From the NCBI RefSeq assembly GCF_000972865.1, contig NZ_CP011144.1:2232001-2296000 (forward strand): a stretch of 64,000 nucleotides of DNA. The letters run 5' to 3'. Both the position numbers and the translations under genes were made by a program. The DNA comes from Pseudoxanthomonas suwonensis (GTDB lineage: Bacteria; Pseudomonadota; Gammaproteobacteria; Xanthomonadales; Xanthomonadaceae). Positions within the stretch are counted from its first letter, which is position 1; each line of letters starts with the position of its first letter. The notes below the pieces were generated by a model. It was not told the DNA's origin. It saw only the letters and a program-made list of their open reading frames with translations, and searched no databases. Below, piece after piece: positions 1 to 8,882 of the stretch.

Positions 1-1320
1 GGCGTGGACGAGGCCACCCGCTACGCCGCCGAGGACGCCGACATCACCCTGCGCCTGCACCGGGTGCTGGCGCCGCAGCTGGCCGCCGAGCCGGCGCTGG
101 AGGCGGTCTACCGCGACATCGAGATGCCGCTGGTGCCGGTGCTGGCGCGGATCGAGGCCAACGGGGTCAAGGTCGACGTCGAGGAGCTGCGGCGGCAGAG
201 CGCGGACTTGTCGCGGCGCATGCTCGCCGCGCAGCAGAAGGCCACCGAACTGGCCGGCCGCGCCTTCAACCTGGATTCGCCCAAGCAGCTGTGCGCGCTG
301 CTGTTTGAGGAACTCAAGCTGCCGGCGCTGGTGAAGACGCCCAAGGGCCAGCCCTCGACCAACGAGGAGGCGCTGGAGGCGATCGCCGACCAGCACGAAC
401 TGCCGCGGGTGATCCTCGAGTACCGCGGCCTGGCCAAGCTGCGCAGCACCTACACCGACAAGCTGCCGGAGATGGTCAACCCGGACACCGGCCGGGTCCA
501 CACCAGCTACCACCAGGCCGGCGCGGCGACCGGACGGCTGTCCTCGTCCGACCCGAACCTGCAGAACATCCCGATCCGCACCGACGACGGCCGCCGCATC
601 CGCCGCGCCTTCGTCGCCCCGCCGGGACGCAAGCTGGTGGCCTGCGACTACTCGCAGATCGAGCTGCGGATCATGGCCCACCTGTCGCAGGACCCGGGCC
701 TGGTGCGCGCGTTCGAATCCGGCGCCGACATCCACAAGGCCACCGCCGCCGAGGTGTTCGGGCGGCGGCTGGAAGAGGTCACCGGCAACGAGCGGCGCGC
801 GGCCAAGGCGATCAACTTCGGCCTGATGTACGGCATGAGCGCGTTCGGCCTGGCCAAGCAGCTGGGCATCGGCCGCGGCGAGGCCCAGGACTACATCGCC
901 CTGTACTTCAGCCGCTACCCGGGGGTGCGCGACTACATGGAGCGCACCCGCGAGCAGGCGCGCGGGCAGGGCTACGTGGAGACCGTGTTCGGCCGCCGCC
1001 TGTACCTGGAGTACATCCGCGCCGGCAACCAGGCCCAGCGCGCCGGCGCCGAGCGCGCGGCGATCAACGCGCCGATGCAGGGCACCGCGGCCGACATCAT
1101 CAAGCGGGCGATGATCGCGGTGGATGGCTGGCTGGCAGGGCACCGGGACCAGGCGCTGATGATCCTGCAGGTCCACGACGAACTGGTGTTCGAGGCCGAG
1201 GAAGGGTTCGTGCCGACCCTGGTCGAGGAGGTGGGCCGGCGGATGGGGTCAGCAGCGCAACTGAGCGTCCCGCTGGTGGTGGAAAGCGGCATTGGCGACA
1301 ACTGGGACGAGGCACATTGA
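1..1320 (+). CDS. polA: DNA polymerase I, C-terminal part (5' truncated by window)
   Basis: This is the polymerase half of DNA polymerase I, which fills gaps during Okazaki maturation and repair. The reading frame is open from base 1, so the gene starts before the window; about 439 residues are present. They cover the end of the 3'-5' exonuclease-like domain and the whole polymerase domain. Family A motifs are in order: motif A around DYSQIELR (bases 646-670), the O-helix motif B with RRAAKAINFGLMYG (about 793-834), and motif C with the catalytic VHDE (about 1171-1182). Nothing in the visible part looks broken. It is followed by a hairpin with a T-run and then by an sX13-like sRNA, the arrangement I recall from Xanthomonas. 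Confidence 0.97.
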   Translation, partial: GVDEATRYAAEDADITLRLHRVLAPQLAAEPALEAVYRDIEMPLVPVLARIEANGVKVDVEELRRQSADLSRRMLAAQQKATELAGRAFNLDSPKQLCALLFEELKLPALVKTPKGQPSTNEEALEAIADQHELPRVILEYRGLAKLRSTYTDKLPEMVNPDTGRVHTSYHQAGAATGRLSSSDPNLQNIPIRTDDGRRIRRAFVAPPGRKLVACDYSQIELRIMAHLSQDPGLVRAFESGADIHKATAAEVFGRRLEEVTGNERRAAKAINFGLMYGMSAFGLAKQLGIGRGEAQDYIALYFSRYPGVRDYMERTREQARGQGYVETVFGRRLYLEYIRAGNQAQRAGAERAAINAPMQGTAADIIKRAMIAVDGWLAGHRDQALMILQVHDELVFEAEEGFVPTLVEEVGRRMGSAAQLSVPLVVESGIGDNWDEAH

Positions 1321-1386
1321 CGGCGATTCAGGCACTTGCCGCACATTCGCGAAGCGATGTCACAGTGCGGTGGCCCGACCCCTGGC

Positions 1387-1421
1387 GCACGGATGAATCC
1401 GTGCTAAATCCAAGCTTTTTT
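1387..1421 (+). terminator. Possible terminator after polA
   Basis: An 8-bp inverted repeat (GCACGGAT / ATCCGTGC, 1387-1404) is followed, after about 10 bases, by a run of seven Ts (1416-1422). The T-run is further from the stem than in a textbook terminator, so this is only a moderate call. It would separate polA from the sRNA downstream. Confidence 0.4.
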
Positions 1422-1474
1422 TAACCCGTTCCTTCACGATCCATCAATGTGTCGGATGCTGATATAGGCCCCGA

Positions 1475-1597
1475 CAGGTGCAACGCCTGTCGCGGATCTC
1501 TCCCTTCCCCTGGAGCAGATCTACCCGGAACGGGGCTCCTCCCCAAGCACCGTTCCCCAGCCCCGTCGACCTCCCCCTGGTCGGCGGGGCTTTTTAT
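1475..1597 (+). ncRNA. sX13: sX13-like small regulatory RNA
   Basis: An untranslated stretch folds into a series of hairpins with C-rich loops, the hallmark of Xanthomonas sX13. Stem 1 is GATCT/AGATC (1495-1499 with 1517-1521) with a loop containing CTTCCCC. Stem 2 is GGAACGG/CCGTTCC (1527-1533 with 1550-1556) with CTCCCC in the loop. The last stem (GCCCCG at 1560-1565 and CGACC at 1567-1571, pairing with 1579-1590) has the loop TCCCCCT and runs into TTTTTATTT, a Rho-independent terminator. A possible extended -10 (TGATATAGG, 1460-1468) would start transcription near 1475, giving about 120 nt; sX13 is about 115 nt. From memory, sX13 also lies next to polA. In Xanthomonas it affects virulence and motility genes by pairing its C-rich loops with G-rich mRNA leaders. 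Homology is inferred from structure and position, not from a database search. Confidence 0.8.
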
Positions 1598-1631
1598 TTG
1601 CGCCGCCCCAACCCTCGCACCTTCACATGTG

Positions 1632-1733
1632 TTGTAGGAGCCGGGTTCAGCCGGCGACCCGACGCCGTCGGAATCACGGGGGCGTCGCCTGTGCCGACGG
1701 CGTCGGGTCGCCGGCTGAACCCGGCTCCTACAA
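1632..1733. repeat. REP palindrome A, 40-bp perfect arms
   Basis: The arms 1632-1671 and 1694-1733 are exact reverse complements over 40 bp, around a 22-base spacer containing GGGCGTCGCCTGTG. The outer end is TTGTAGGAGC, the signature of the REP family seen at six other places here. It lies between the sRNA and the convergent hemF gene, so it could act as a two-way terminator or mRNA stabiliser. No transposase is nearby. Confidence 0.9.
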
Positions 1734-1763
1734 CAAGCAAGCCGAGGCCGCGCGGTGGGCCGC

Positions 1764-2735
<972 letters not shown>

Positions 2736-3302
2736 TCAGGCGCCGCGCCGACCGAATTCGGCGCGTACCGGGGCCGTGCACAGCTTCCACACGATCCAGC
2801 CGTGCAGGCCGGCGAAGAACAGCGCGCCGAGCAGGCTGGTGGCGAAGGTGGTGTTGCGGTTGAACTGCATCTGCGCGGTGAACTGCCGGCCGTCGGGGGT
2901 GTCCAGGTACTCCGCCGGGAACATGCCGACCAGGCCGTCGAAGAACGGCCCGACCAGGGCCAGGCCGGCGAAGTTGGCCAGCGCGCCGGCGACCAGCAGG
3001 GCGATGAAGCCCAGCCGCGCCCATTCGCGCCGCTTCAGCAGGCCCCAGGCCACCGCCAGGAACAGCGCCGACAGCAGCAGTACCGCCAGCGACAGCGCGT
3101 GCCGGTGCTCCAGCGTCCACAGCAGCCCCGGCGGCACCCCGGGCTCGGCCGCCATCCGGGCCACCGCAGCGTCCGGCAGCAGCAGCGCCAGGACCGTCTG
3201 CGCCAGCGCCCAGAGCAGGCCCAGCGCCGCCAGCACCAGCGAGATGCGGGCCAGGACGGTGACGAAGCCGGTGGCGACGGGCAGCGGGGGCGGTGTGTTC
3301 AT
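2736..3302 (-). CDS. Four-helix integral membrane protein, function unknown
   Basis: The 188-residue product has a short cytoplasmic N-terminus and about four hydrophobic helices: near residues 15-40, 68-85, 95-115 and 150-175. I do not recognise a named family, though the layout is like small DoxX-sized or DUF-type membrane proteins. I chose the ATG at 3302 (MNTPPPLPVATGF) because further upstream the frame runs into REP B. It is followed at 54 bp by hemF, so the two probably form one transcription unit. Function is unknown and no catalytic motif is visible. Confidence 0.75.
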   Translation of the reverse strand: MNTPPPLPVATGFVTVLARISLVLAALGLLWALAQTVLALLLPDAAVARMAAEPGVPPGLLWTLEHRHALSLAVLLLSALFLAVAWGLLKRREWARLGFIALLVAGALANFAGLALVGPFFDGLVGMFPAEYLDTPDGRQFTAQMQFNRNTTFATSLLGALFFAGLHGWIVWKLCTAPVRAEFGRRGA

Positions 3303-3350
3303 GCGGGGCCTGGCGGGGAACCAGGCCCATTGTGCCGGCACGTGGCCGTC

Positions 3351-3446
3351 TGTAGGAGCGGGCATGACCGCGACCCGACGCCGTCGGAATAACGAGGGCG
3401 TCGCCTGTGCCGACGGCGTCGGGTCGCGGTCATGCCCGCTCCTACA
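3351..3446. repeat. REP palindrome B, 37-bp perfect arms
   Basis: The arms 3351-3387 and 3410-3446 are perfect inverted copies around a 22-base spacer. The ends are TGTAGGAGC, as in REP A, but the mini-hairpin module next to them is GGGCATGACCGCG rather than CGGGTTCAGCCGG. It sits between the membrane-protein gene and the 3' end of the S9 peptidase gene. Confidence 0.9.
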
Positions 3447-3527
3447 ACCGCCGGGCCGGGGCGGGGATCAGTGGACCCCCGCCCCCGGGAACGGCGGCTG
3501 CGGCGCGCGCCGCCCCGTCCGCCGCGC

Positions 3528-5918
3528 TCACTTCAGGGTGTTCTCGAACAACTTGAGGATGCGCTTGTACTGGTCCAGCCACGAGTCGGCGCGGGTATAG
3601 GCATGCCGCTCGAGCGGGTAGGCGGCCAGCTCCCAGTCGTCCTTGCGCAGTTCGATCAGGCGCTGGGTCAGCACCACCGAGTCGCGGAAGAACACGTTGT
3701 CGTCGATCATGCCGTGGGCGATCAGCAGGTGGTCCTGCAGGCCCTCGGCGTACTCGATCGGCGAGGACTTGCGGTAGGCCTCCGGGTCGAGCTCGGGGGT
3801 GTTGAGGATGTTGGACGTGTATTCGTGGTTGTACTGGGTCCAGTCCACCACCGGGCGCAGCGCGGCGCCGGCCTTGAACGTGCCCGGCGAACGGAACAGG
3901 GCCATGAAGGTCATGAAGCCGCCGTAGCTGCCGCCGTAGATGCCGGCGCGGTCGCGGTCGCCCTGGTGGTTCGCCACCAGCCAGTCCAGGCCATCGAGGT
4001 AGTCCTCCAGTTCCGGGTGGCCCATCTGCCGGTAGATCGCGGTGCGCCAGTCGCGGCCGTAGCCCTTGCTGCCGCGGAAGTCCAGGTCCAGCACCACGTA
4101 GCCGCGCTCGACCAGCAGGTGGTGGAACATCTGCTCGCGGAAGTAGTTCGGGTAGCGCGCCGAGACGTTCTGCAGGTAGCCGGCGCCGTGCACGAACATC
4201 GCCACCGGATACTTGCGGCCCGGCTCGTAGTCCTTCGGCCCGTAGAACTTGCCCCACACCACGCCGGCGCCGTGCCTGGACGGCACTTGCACGTATTCGG
4301 GGCGGATCCACTCGCGTGCCTTGAACGCGGCGCTGCGGGTGTCGGTCAGCACGCGGGCGTCGCCGCCGGCCACCGGCGCCACCGCCAGCTGCGGCGGCAG
4401 GTAGCTGTCGGAGTAGCGCACCAGCACCTGGCGGCCGTCGGGCGAGAGGCTGAAGTCCTCCACCCCGTCGAGCGCGGTCAACTCGCGCACCTGGCTGCTG
4501 GCCAGGTCCAGCGCGCAGACCTCGTAGTCGCCCGGCCACTGCCGGTTGCACAGGAACAGGAAGCCGCCGCCATCGGCGCTGGGCACCGGCGCGGAGACCT
4601 CCCACTGGCCGGAGGTGCGCTGCCGCGGCCGCTCGCTGCCGGCCTGGGTGTACAGGTGCGAGAACCCGGATTCCTCCGACAGCAGCCACAGCGTGCGGTT
4701 GTCCGCCAGCCAGCCGAAGTCGTTGAACTCCCAGTTGATCCAGGCCGGATCGGTGAGCCGGTGGCGCGGCTGCAGCGTCGCGGCGCCCAGGTCGACGGCG
4801 GCGATCCAGCGGTCCTTGTTGTCGATCGCGCGCAGCATCACCGCGGCCTGGCGGCCATCGCCGCTCCAGCGGATGTTCGGCCCGCCGCGGCCGCTGCCGA
4901 CCTGAACCGGGCGCAGGCCCTTGAGCGGATCCTTGCCGGCGGCCCGGCGCAGCGCGGCCAGCGGATCGACGCCGATCCCGGGCAGCGGCTCGAACGCGAG
5001 CGGGCGCACGCGGCCGTCGGCCGCGTCCACCAGCCACAGCGCGTGCGGCAGCGGGTCGTTGCGGCCGACCCGGGTGCGCACCGTCTCGAACTCCTCGTAG
5101 CCGGATTCGGTGACGTAGGTCGGCATCTTGCCTTCGCGGCCGGCGTCGGCGCCCTTCTTGCGGGTCACCACCAGCAGGTGGCGCGCGTCCGGCGACAGGC
5201 TGCTGTCGACGATCTCGACGTCGTCGCCAAGGTAGGCCGGGCCGGGCGCGCGGGTCGGATCGGCCTTGCGCCAGGTCTCCTCCTGCGCGCGCTGCGCCTC
5301 GCGCTGCTCGCGGTCGCGGCGCAGGGTGTCGAGGGTGCGCAGCTGCTGCTCGCGCAGCGCGTCGGGCTTGGGCGCCGCGGCCGGGTCCTTCTCGGCCTTG
5401 AGCGAGGCGACCTGGACGGTGCCGCCGCCGGCGCTCCACTTGAACCAGTCGTGGCCGGCGCGCCACAGCACCCCGCCGTCGGCGGCGAAGCGCGGCTGCG
5501 ACTCGGCCGCGGCGCTGCGGGTGAGCTGGGTCAGCGCACCGCTGGCCAGGTCGCGCAGGAACACGTCGCCGTTGCGGACGAAGACCATGCGCCGGCGCTG
5601 CGCGTCGTAGACCGGATCGGGCGCGTCCAGGCCGCCGCGTTCGGCATCGCCCACCTTCTGCAGCGCGCCGCCGGCCACCGGCTGGCGCCAGGTGTCGCGG
5701 ATCGGGCCGCCTTCGCGCTTGAGCAGCAGCTGCGCCTCGCGGCTGTCCCAGCTCCACCAGGCACGTTCGACCGGCGGGCCGATCCAGTCCGGGTCGGCCA
5801 TGGCCTGTTCGATCGCCAGCGGGGTGGCGGAGGTCGTCGGCGCCTCCTGGGCGGCGGCCGGCAGCAGGGACATCGGCAGCAGGAGCAGGGGCAGGGCACG
5901 CAGCAGCGGTCGGGTCAT
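3528..5918 (-). CDS. Secreted S9 family serine peptidase (dipeptidyl peptidase IV-like)
   Basis: This 796-residue exported peptidase should release N-terminal dipeptides or oligopeptides in the periplasm. A signal peptide is clear (about residues 1-24, hydrophobic leucine-rich core ending AAAQ). A beta-propeller region with WSWDS and repeated strand blocks follows. The C-terminal alpha/beta hydrolase carries the triad: Ser in GGSYGGF near residue 663, Asp in MIDDNVF near 737, and His in ERHAYTR near 771. I start at the ATG at 5918 because it opens the signal peptide; the frame extends upstream but with no family character. It is divergent from the pigment ligase and probably stands alone. Confidence 0.93.
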   Translation of the reverse strand: MTRPLLRALPLLLLPMSLLPAAAQEAPTTSATPLAIEQAMADPDWIGPPVERAWWSWDSREAQLLLKREGGPIRDTWRQPVAGGALQKVGDAERGGLDAPDPVYDAQRRRMVFVRNGDVFLRDLASGALTQLTRSAAAESQPRFAADGGVLWRAGHDWFKWSAGGGTVQVASLKAEKDPAAAPKPDALREQQLRTLDTLRRDREQREAQRAQEETWRKADPTRAPGPAYLGDDVEIVDSSLSPDARHLLVVTRKKGADAGREGKMPTYVTESGYEEFETVRTRVGRNDPLPHALWLVDAADGRVRPLAFEPLPGIGVDPLAALRRAAGKDPLKGLRPVQVGSGRGGPNIRWSGDGRQAAVMLRAIDNKDRWIAAVDLGAATLQPRHRLTDPAWINWEFNDFGWLADNRTLWLLSEESGFSHLYTQAGSERPRQRTSGQWEVSAPVPSADGGGFLFLCNRQWPGDYEVCALDLASSQVRELTALDGVEDFSLSPDGRQVLVRYSDSYLPPQLAVAPVAGGDARVLTDTRSAAFKAREWIRPEYVQVPSRHGAGVVWGKFYGPKDYEPGRKYPVAMFVHGAGYLQNVSARYPNYFREQMFHHLLVERGYVVLDLDFRGSKGYGRDWRTAIYRQMGHPELEDYLDGLDWLVANHQGDRDRAGIYGGSYGGFMTFMALFRSPGTFKAGAALRPVVDWTQYNHEYTSNILNTPELDPEAYRKSSPIEYAEGLQDHLLIAHGMIDDNVFFRDSVVLTQRLIELRKDDWELAAYPLERHAYTRADSWLDQYKRILKLFENTLK

Positions 5919-6120
5919 CGGACGGGACGGAAGTGGAGGGCGAAGCCGCGCAGGGTAGCAGCCCGGTCCGCGGCGGCCACTGTGGAAGGTCATGCCGGGG
6001 CGGGCCGGGCGCACGCTTTGGCGGGCCGGCGCGGCCGTCTTGCCTGGCCGGGCCGGCGCCGCCAAGCTAGCCACGCATGCAGGGCAGGCGCGGGGCTTGC
6101 CGGGGGAGTGGATCAGCCCG

Positions 6121-7512
6121 ATGTCGGCCGTCATCCAAGCGCACAGTCCGCCGTCCGGGCGCCTGACCCTGGCGGCCGGCGACCCGGAGCGCGTGCTGGT
6201 CTTCGGCGACGGCGGAACGCTGACCCTGGGCGCCTTCCAGGCCCGGGCCCGCGCGCTCGCCGCCACCCTGCCCGAGGCGCGCCACGTCGTGCACCTGGCC
6301 GAGGACCGCCAGCGGTTCCTGCTCGGCTTCTGCGCCGCGGCGCTGCGCGGCCAGGTCGCACTGCTGCCGCCGTCCGGCGCGCCGGGCACGGTCGCCGAGA
6401 TCCTGGAAGCCCACGCCAGCGACGGTGCCTACCGCCTGGACGCCGCCGCGGCTGGCGCATCGCCGGTGGCGGCAAGTACGGAAGCGCCGGCCGGCGCCGG
6501 CTTCGAGGTCGACGCCGGCGCCCTGGCCGCGATCGGCTACACCTCCGGCAGCACCGGCAAGCCGCAGGCGCACGCCAAGACCTGGGCCGCCTTCGCCGCC
6601 GGTACCACGCAGAACCTGGCGGCGCTGCAGGACCTGTGGGGCGCGGCAGCGCCGTGGATCGTGGCAACGGTGCCGCCGCAGCACATGTACGGGATGGAAC
6701 TGTCGGTGCTGCTGCCGCTGCTGGGCGGCGCGGCGGTGCATGCCGGCCGGCCGCTGCTGCCGGCCGACGTGGCCCGCGCGCTGGAGCAGGCGCAGGCATC
6801 GCGGCTGCTGGTGACCACGCCGGTGCACCTGCGCGCGCTGCTGCAATCGGAGGTGGTGCTGCCGCCGCTGGCCGGGATCGTGTCGGCCACCGCGCCATTG
6901 CCGCAGGAACTGGCGGCCGCGGCCGAGGCGCGCTACCGCACCGAGGTGCGCGAGCTGTTCGGCTCGACCGAGACCTGCGTGATCGCGTGCCGGCGCACCG
7001 CGCACGACGCGGCGTGGACGCCGCTGCCGGGCGTGCGGCTGGCGCCGCAGCCGGACGGCACCCTGGTGCAGGCACCGCACCTGCCGGCGCCGGTGGCGCT
7101 GGCCGACCTGGTCGAACTGCAGGCCGACGGCCGCTTCCGCCTGTGCGGGCGCCAGGCCGACCTGCTGGAGATCGCCGGCAAGCGCGCCTCGCTGGGCGAC
7201 CTGACCCGGCGCCTGCTCGCCGTGCCCGGCGTGGAGGACGGGGTGGTGCTGCAGCTGGAGCCGGACCGCGCCGGCGGCGTCGGCCGCATCGCCGCGCTGG
7301 CGGTGGCGCCGGGGCTGGCGGCCGCCGACATCGTCGAGGCGCTGCGCGGCTCGGTCGACCCGGTGTTCCTGCCGCGCCGGCTGCGGCTGCTGCCGCGGCT
7401 GCCGCGCAACGGGACCGGCAAGCTGCGCCGCGACGCGTTGCTGGCGCTGCTGGAGGAGGCGGCGCATGCGCATTCATCCGCCGTCCCGGAAGCGGGCGCC
7501 GGCGCGTCCTAG
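6121..7512 (+). CDS. xanA2: AMP-dependent acyl ligase of xanthomonadin synthesis (3-hydroxybenzoate:ACP ligase type)
   Basis: This 463-residue enzyme belongs to the adenylate-forming superfamily. The phosphate-binding core motif YTSGSTGKPQAH lies at about residues 140-151, the FGSTET motif near 280, and the C-terminal catalytic lysine motif PRNGTGKLRRD near 430-440. In Xanthomonas, XanA2 activates the hydroxybenzoate made by XanB2 and loads it on the pigment ACP; both partners are encoded nearby here. I start at the ATG at 6121 (MSAVIQAHS), since the upstream extension is a low-complexity G/C-rich run. The lipoprotein gene downstream begins about 70 bp after the stop. The role is inferred from the family and from cluster context. 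Confidence 0.85.
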   Translation: MSAVIQAHSPPSGRLTLAAGDPERVLVFGDGGTLTLGAFQARARALAATLPEARHVVHLAEDRQRFLLGFCAAALRGQVALLPPSGAPGTVAEILEAHASDGAYRLDAAAAGASPVAASTEAPAGAGFEVDAGALAAIGYTSGSTGKPQAHAKTWAAFAAGTTQNLAALQDLWGAAAPWIVATVPPQHMYGMELSVLLPLLGGAAVHAGRPLLPADVARALEQAQASRLLVTTPVHLRALLQSEVVLPPLAGIVSATAPLPQELAAAAEARYRTEVRELFGSTETCVIACRRTAHDAAWTPLPGVRLAPQPDGTLVQAPHLPAPVALADLVELQADGRFRLCGRQADLLEIAGKRASLGDLTRRLLAVPGVEDGVVLQLEPDRAGGVGRIAALAVAPGLAAADIVEALRGSVDPVFLPRRLRLLPRLPRNGTGKLRRDALLALLEEAAHAHSSAVPEAGAGAS

Positions 7513-7581
7513 AATCACGCCGCCGCATGCCGCGGCGCCCGCCCGCTCTCCGGTCCCGTGAAAACCCGGCCTTCCCCGTCC

Positions 7582-8649
7582 ATGTTCCCGCGCCGTGCGC
7601 TGCCAGCCCTGGCCGCCTTCGTCGTGGCCGCGCTGGTCTCCGCCTGTGGCGGCACGCGGCCGGAAGCGCCGCCGGAGGCGCCGGTGACGCCGCTGCCGCC
7701 GGCGCGCGTGGATCCGGTTGTCCCGCCGGTGCGGATCGGCCTGGCCCTGGGCGGCGGCGCGGCCAAGGGTTTCGCCCACATCGGCGTGATCAAGATGCTG
7801 GAAGCCAACGGCTTCAAGCCGGACGTGGTCGCCGGCACCAGCGCCGGCAGCGTGGTCGGCGCGCTGTACGCCAGCGGCATGGACCCGTTCCAGCTGCAGG
7901 AAAAGGCGGTGGCGCTGGACGAGGCCAGCATCCGCGACGTGCGCCTGTTCGCCGGTGGCCTGGTCCAGGGCCTGAAGCTGCAGGACTACGTCAACGAGCA
8001 GGTCGGCAAGCGCCCGATCGAGCGCATGCCCAGGCCGTTCGCGGCGGTGGCCACGCGCCTGGAGACCGGCGAGCGCACCGTGTTCGTGCGCGGCAACGCC
8101 GGCCAGGCGGTGCGCGCCTCCAGCAGCGTGCCGGGCGTGTTCGAGCCGGTGACCATCGGCAGCTGGCAGTACGTGGACGGCGGCGTGGTCAGCCCGGTGC
8201 CGGTGGACGCGGCGCGCGAGCTGGGCGCCGACTTCGTCATCGCCGTGGACATCTCCAGCAAGGCCCGCGGCAAGCGTCCCGACGGCATGCTCGGCATCGT
8301 CAACCAGTCGATCGCGATCATGGGCCAGCGCCTGGGCGAACAGGAACTGGCGCGCGCGGACGTGGTGATCCGGCCCAACGTACTCGACTACGGTTCGGCC
8401 GACTTCACCCGCCGCAACCAGGCGATCCTGGAGGGCGAGAAGGCCGCACTGGCCGCGCTGCCGCAGATCCGCGCGCAGCTGGAGCAGCTGCAGGCGCAGC
8501 GCCTGGCCGCCGCGCGCGAACAGCAGGCGCGCCTCGCCGCGCAGCGCGAGGCAGCGCTGGTGCCGCCGCCAAAGCCGGCGTGCGAGGACGAGGGCTCGCG
8601 CTGGAACCCGCTGCGGCGGAAGGATGCGGCGTGCGGAGCATCGAACTGA
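7582..8649 (+). CDS. Patatin-like phospholipase lipoprotein
   Basis: The product (355 residues from this start) is a membrane-anchored patatin-domain acyl hydrolase. It opens with a lipoprotein signal peptide ending in LVSACGG, a usable lipobox. Next come the oxyanion loop GGGAAKG (about residue 57), the nucleophile elbow GTSAGS (Ser near 88) and the second member of the dyad in DGG near 200. The C-terminus (about 290-340) is an alanine/glutamine/arginine-rich helix. A GTG at 7558 would add eight residues; I prefer the ATG at 7582 because it gives the better signal peptide. It belongs to the RssA-like group. It follows the pigment ligase on the same strand, but a role in pigment synthesis is unproven. 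Confidence 0.88.
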   Translation: MFPRRALPALAAFVVAALVSACGGTRPEAPPEAPVTPLPPARVDPVVPPVRIGLALGGGAAKGFAHIGVIKMLEANGFKPDVVAGTSAGSVVGALYASGMDPFQLQEKAVALDEASIRDVRLFAGGLVQGLKLQDYVNEQVGKRPIERMPRPFAAVATRLETGERTVFVRGNAGQAVRASSSVPGVFEPVTIGSWQYVDGGVVSPVPVDAARELGADFVIAVDISSKARGKRPDGMLGIVNQSIAIMGQRLGEQELARADVVIRPNVLDYGSADFTRRNQAILEGEKAALAALPQIRAQLEQLQAQRLAAAREQQARLAAQREAALVPPPKPACEDEGSRWNPLRRKDAACGASN

Positions 8650-8771
8650 GGTAGCGGCTTGTGGATCGATGGAGCGGCTTGCTGCCGAACCATCGTTTCA
8701 CCGAGCGCTAGCCGTGTCCTGCGCCATTCGCGGGCATCCGGCAGCAATCCGACGCGCCTCCCGCCATTACG

Positions 8772-8875
8772 CCGTCGTCCCCGCGCAGGCGGGGACCCAG
8801 TGCCTTTCGTTCGTGATGGATCCCTGGGGGCCGAAACAGCAAGTCGCTGGGTCCCGGCGTCCGCCGGGACGACGG
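8772..8875. repeat. Family-2 intergenic inverted repeat, copy 1
   Basis: The outer arms CCGTCGTCCC and GGGACGACGG close a stretch that also contains CCGCGCAGGCGGGGACCCAG and, reversed, CTGGGTCCCGGCG. It is a member of the widespread CCCGCGNAGGCGGG-type repeats. Two other copies lie at 21221 and 48707. It fills most of the 233-bp gap between convergent genes and could form a strong hairpin. Confidence 0.8.
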
Positions 8876-8882
8876 GAGCGGG

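Noticed and set aside
1449..1637. Small ORFs across 1449-1936
   Set aside because: They run through the hairpins of the sRNA and the REP palindrome and have no conserved protein features.
3432..8654. 1740-residue plus-strand open frame and similar very long frames opposite real genes
   Set aside because: High-GC DNA leaves long antisense frames open. The composition is Gly/Ala/Arg/His-rich without domains, and the region is covered by genes with clear motifs on the other frames.
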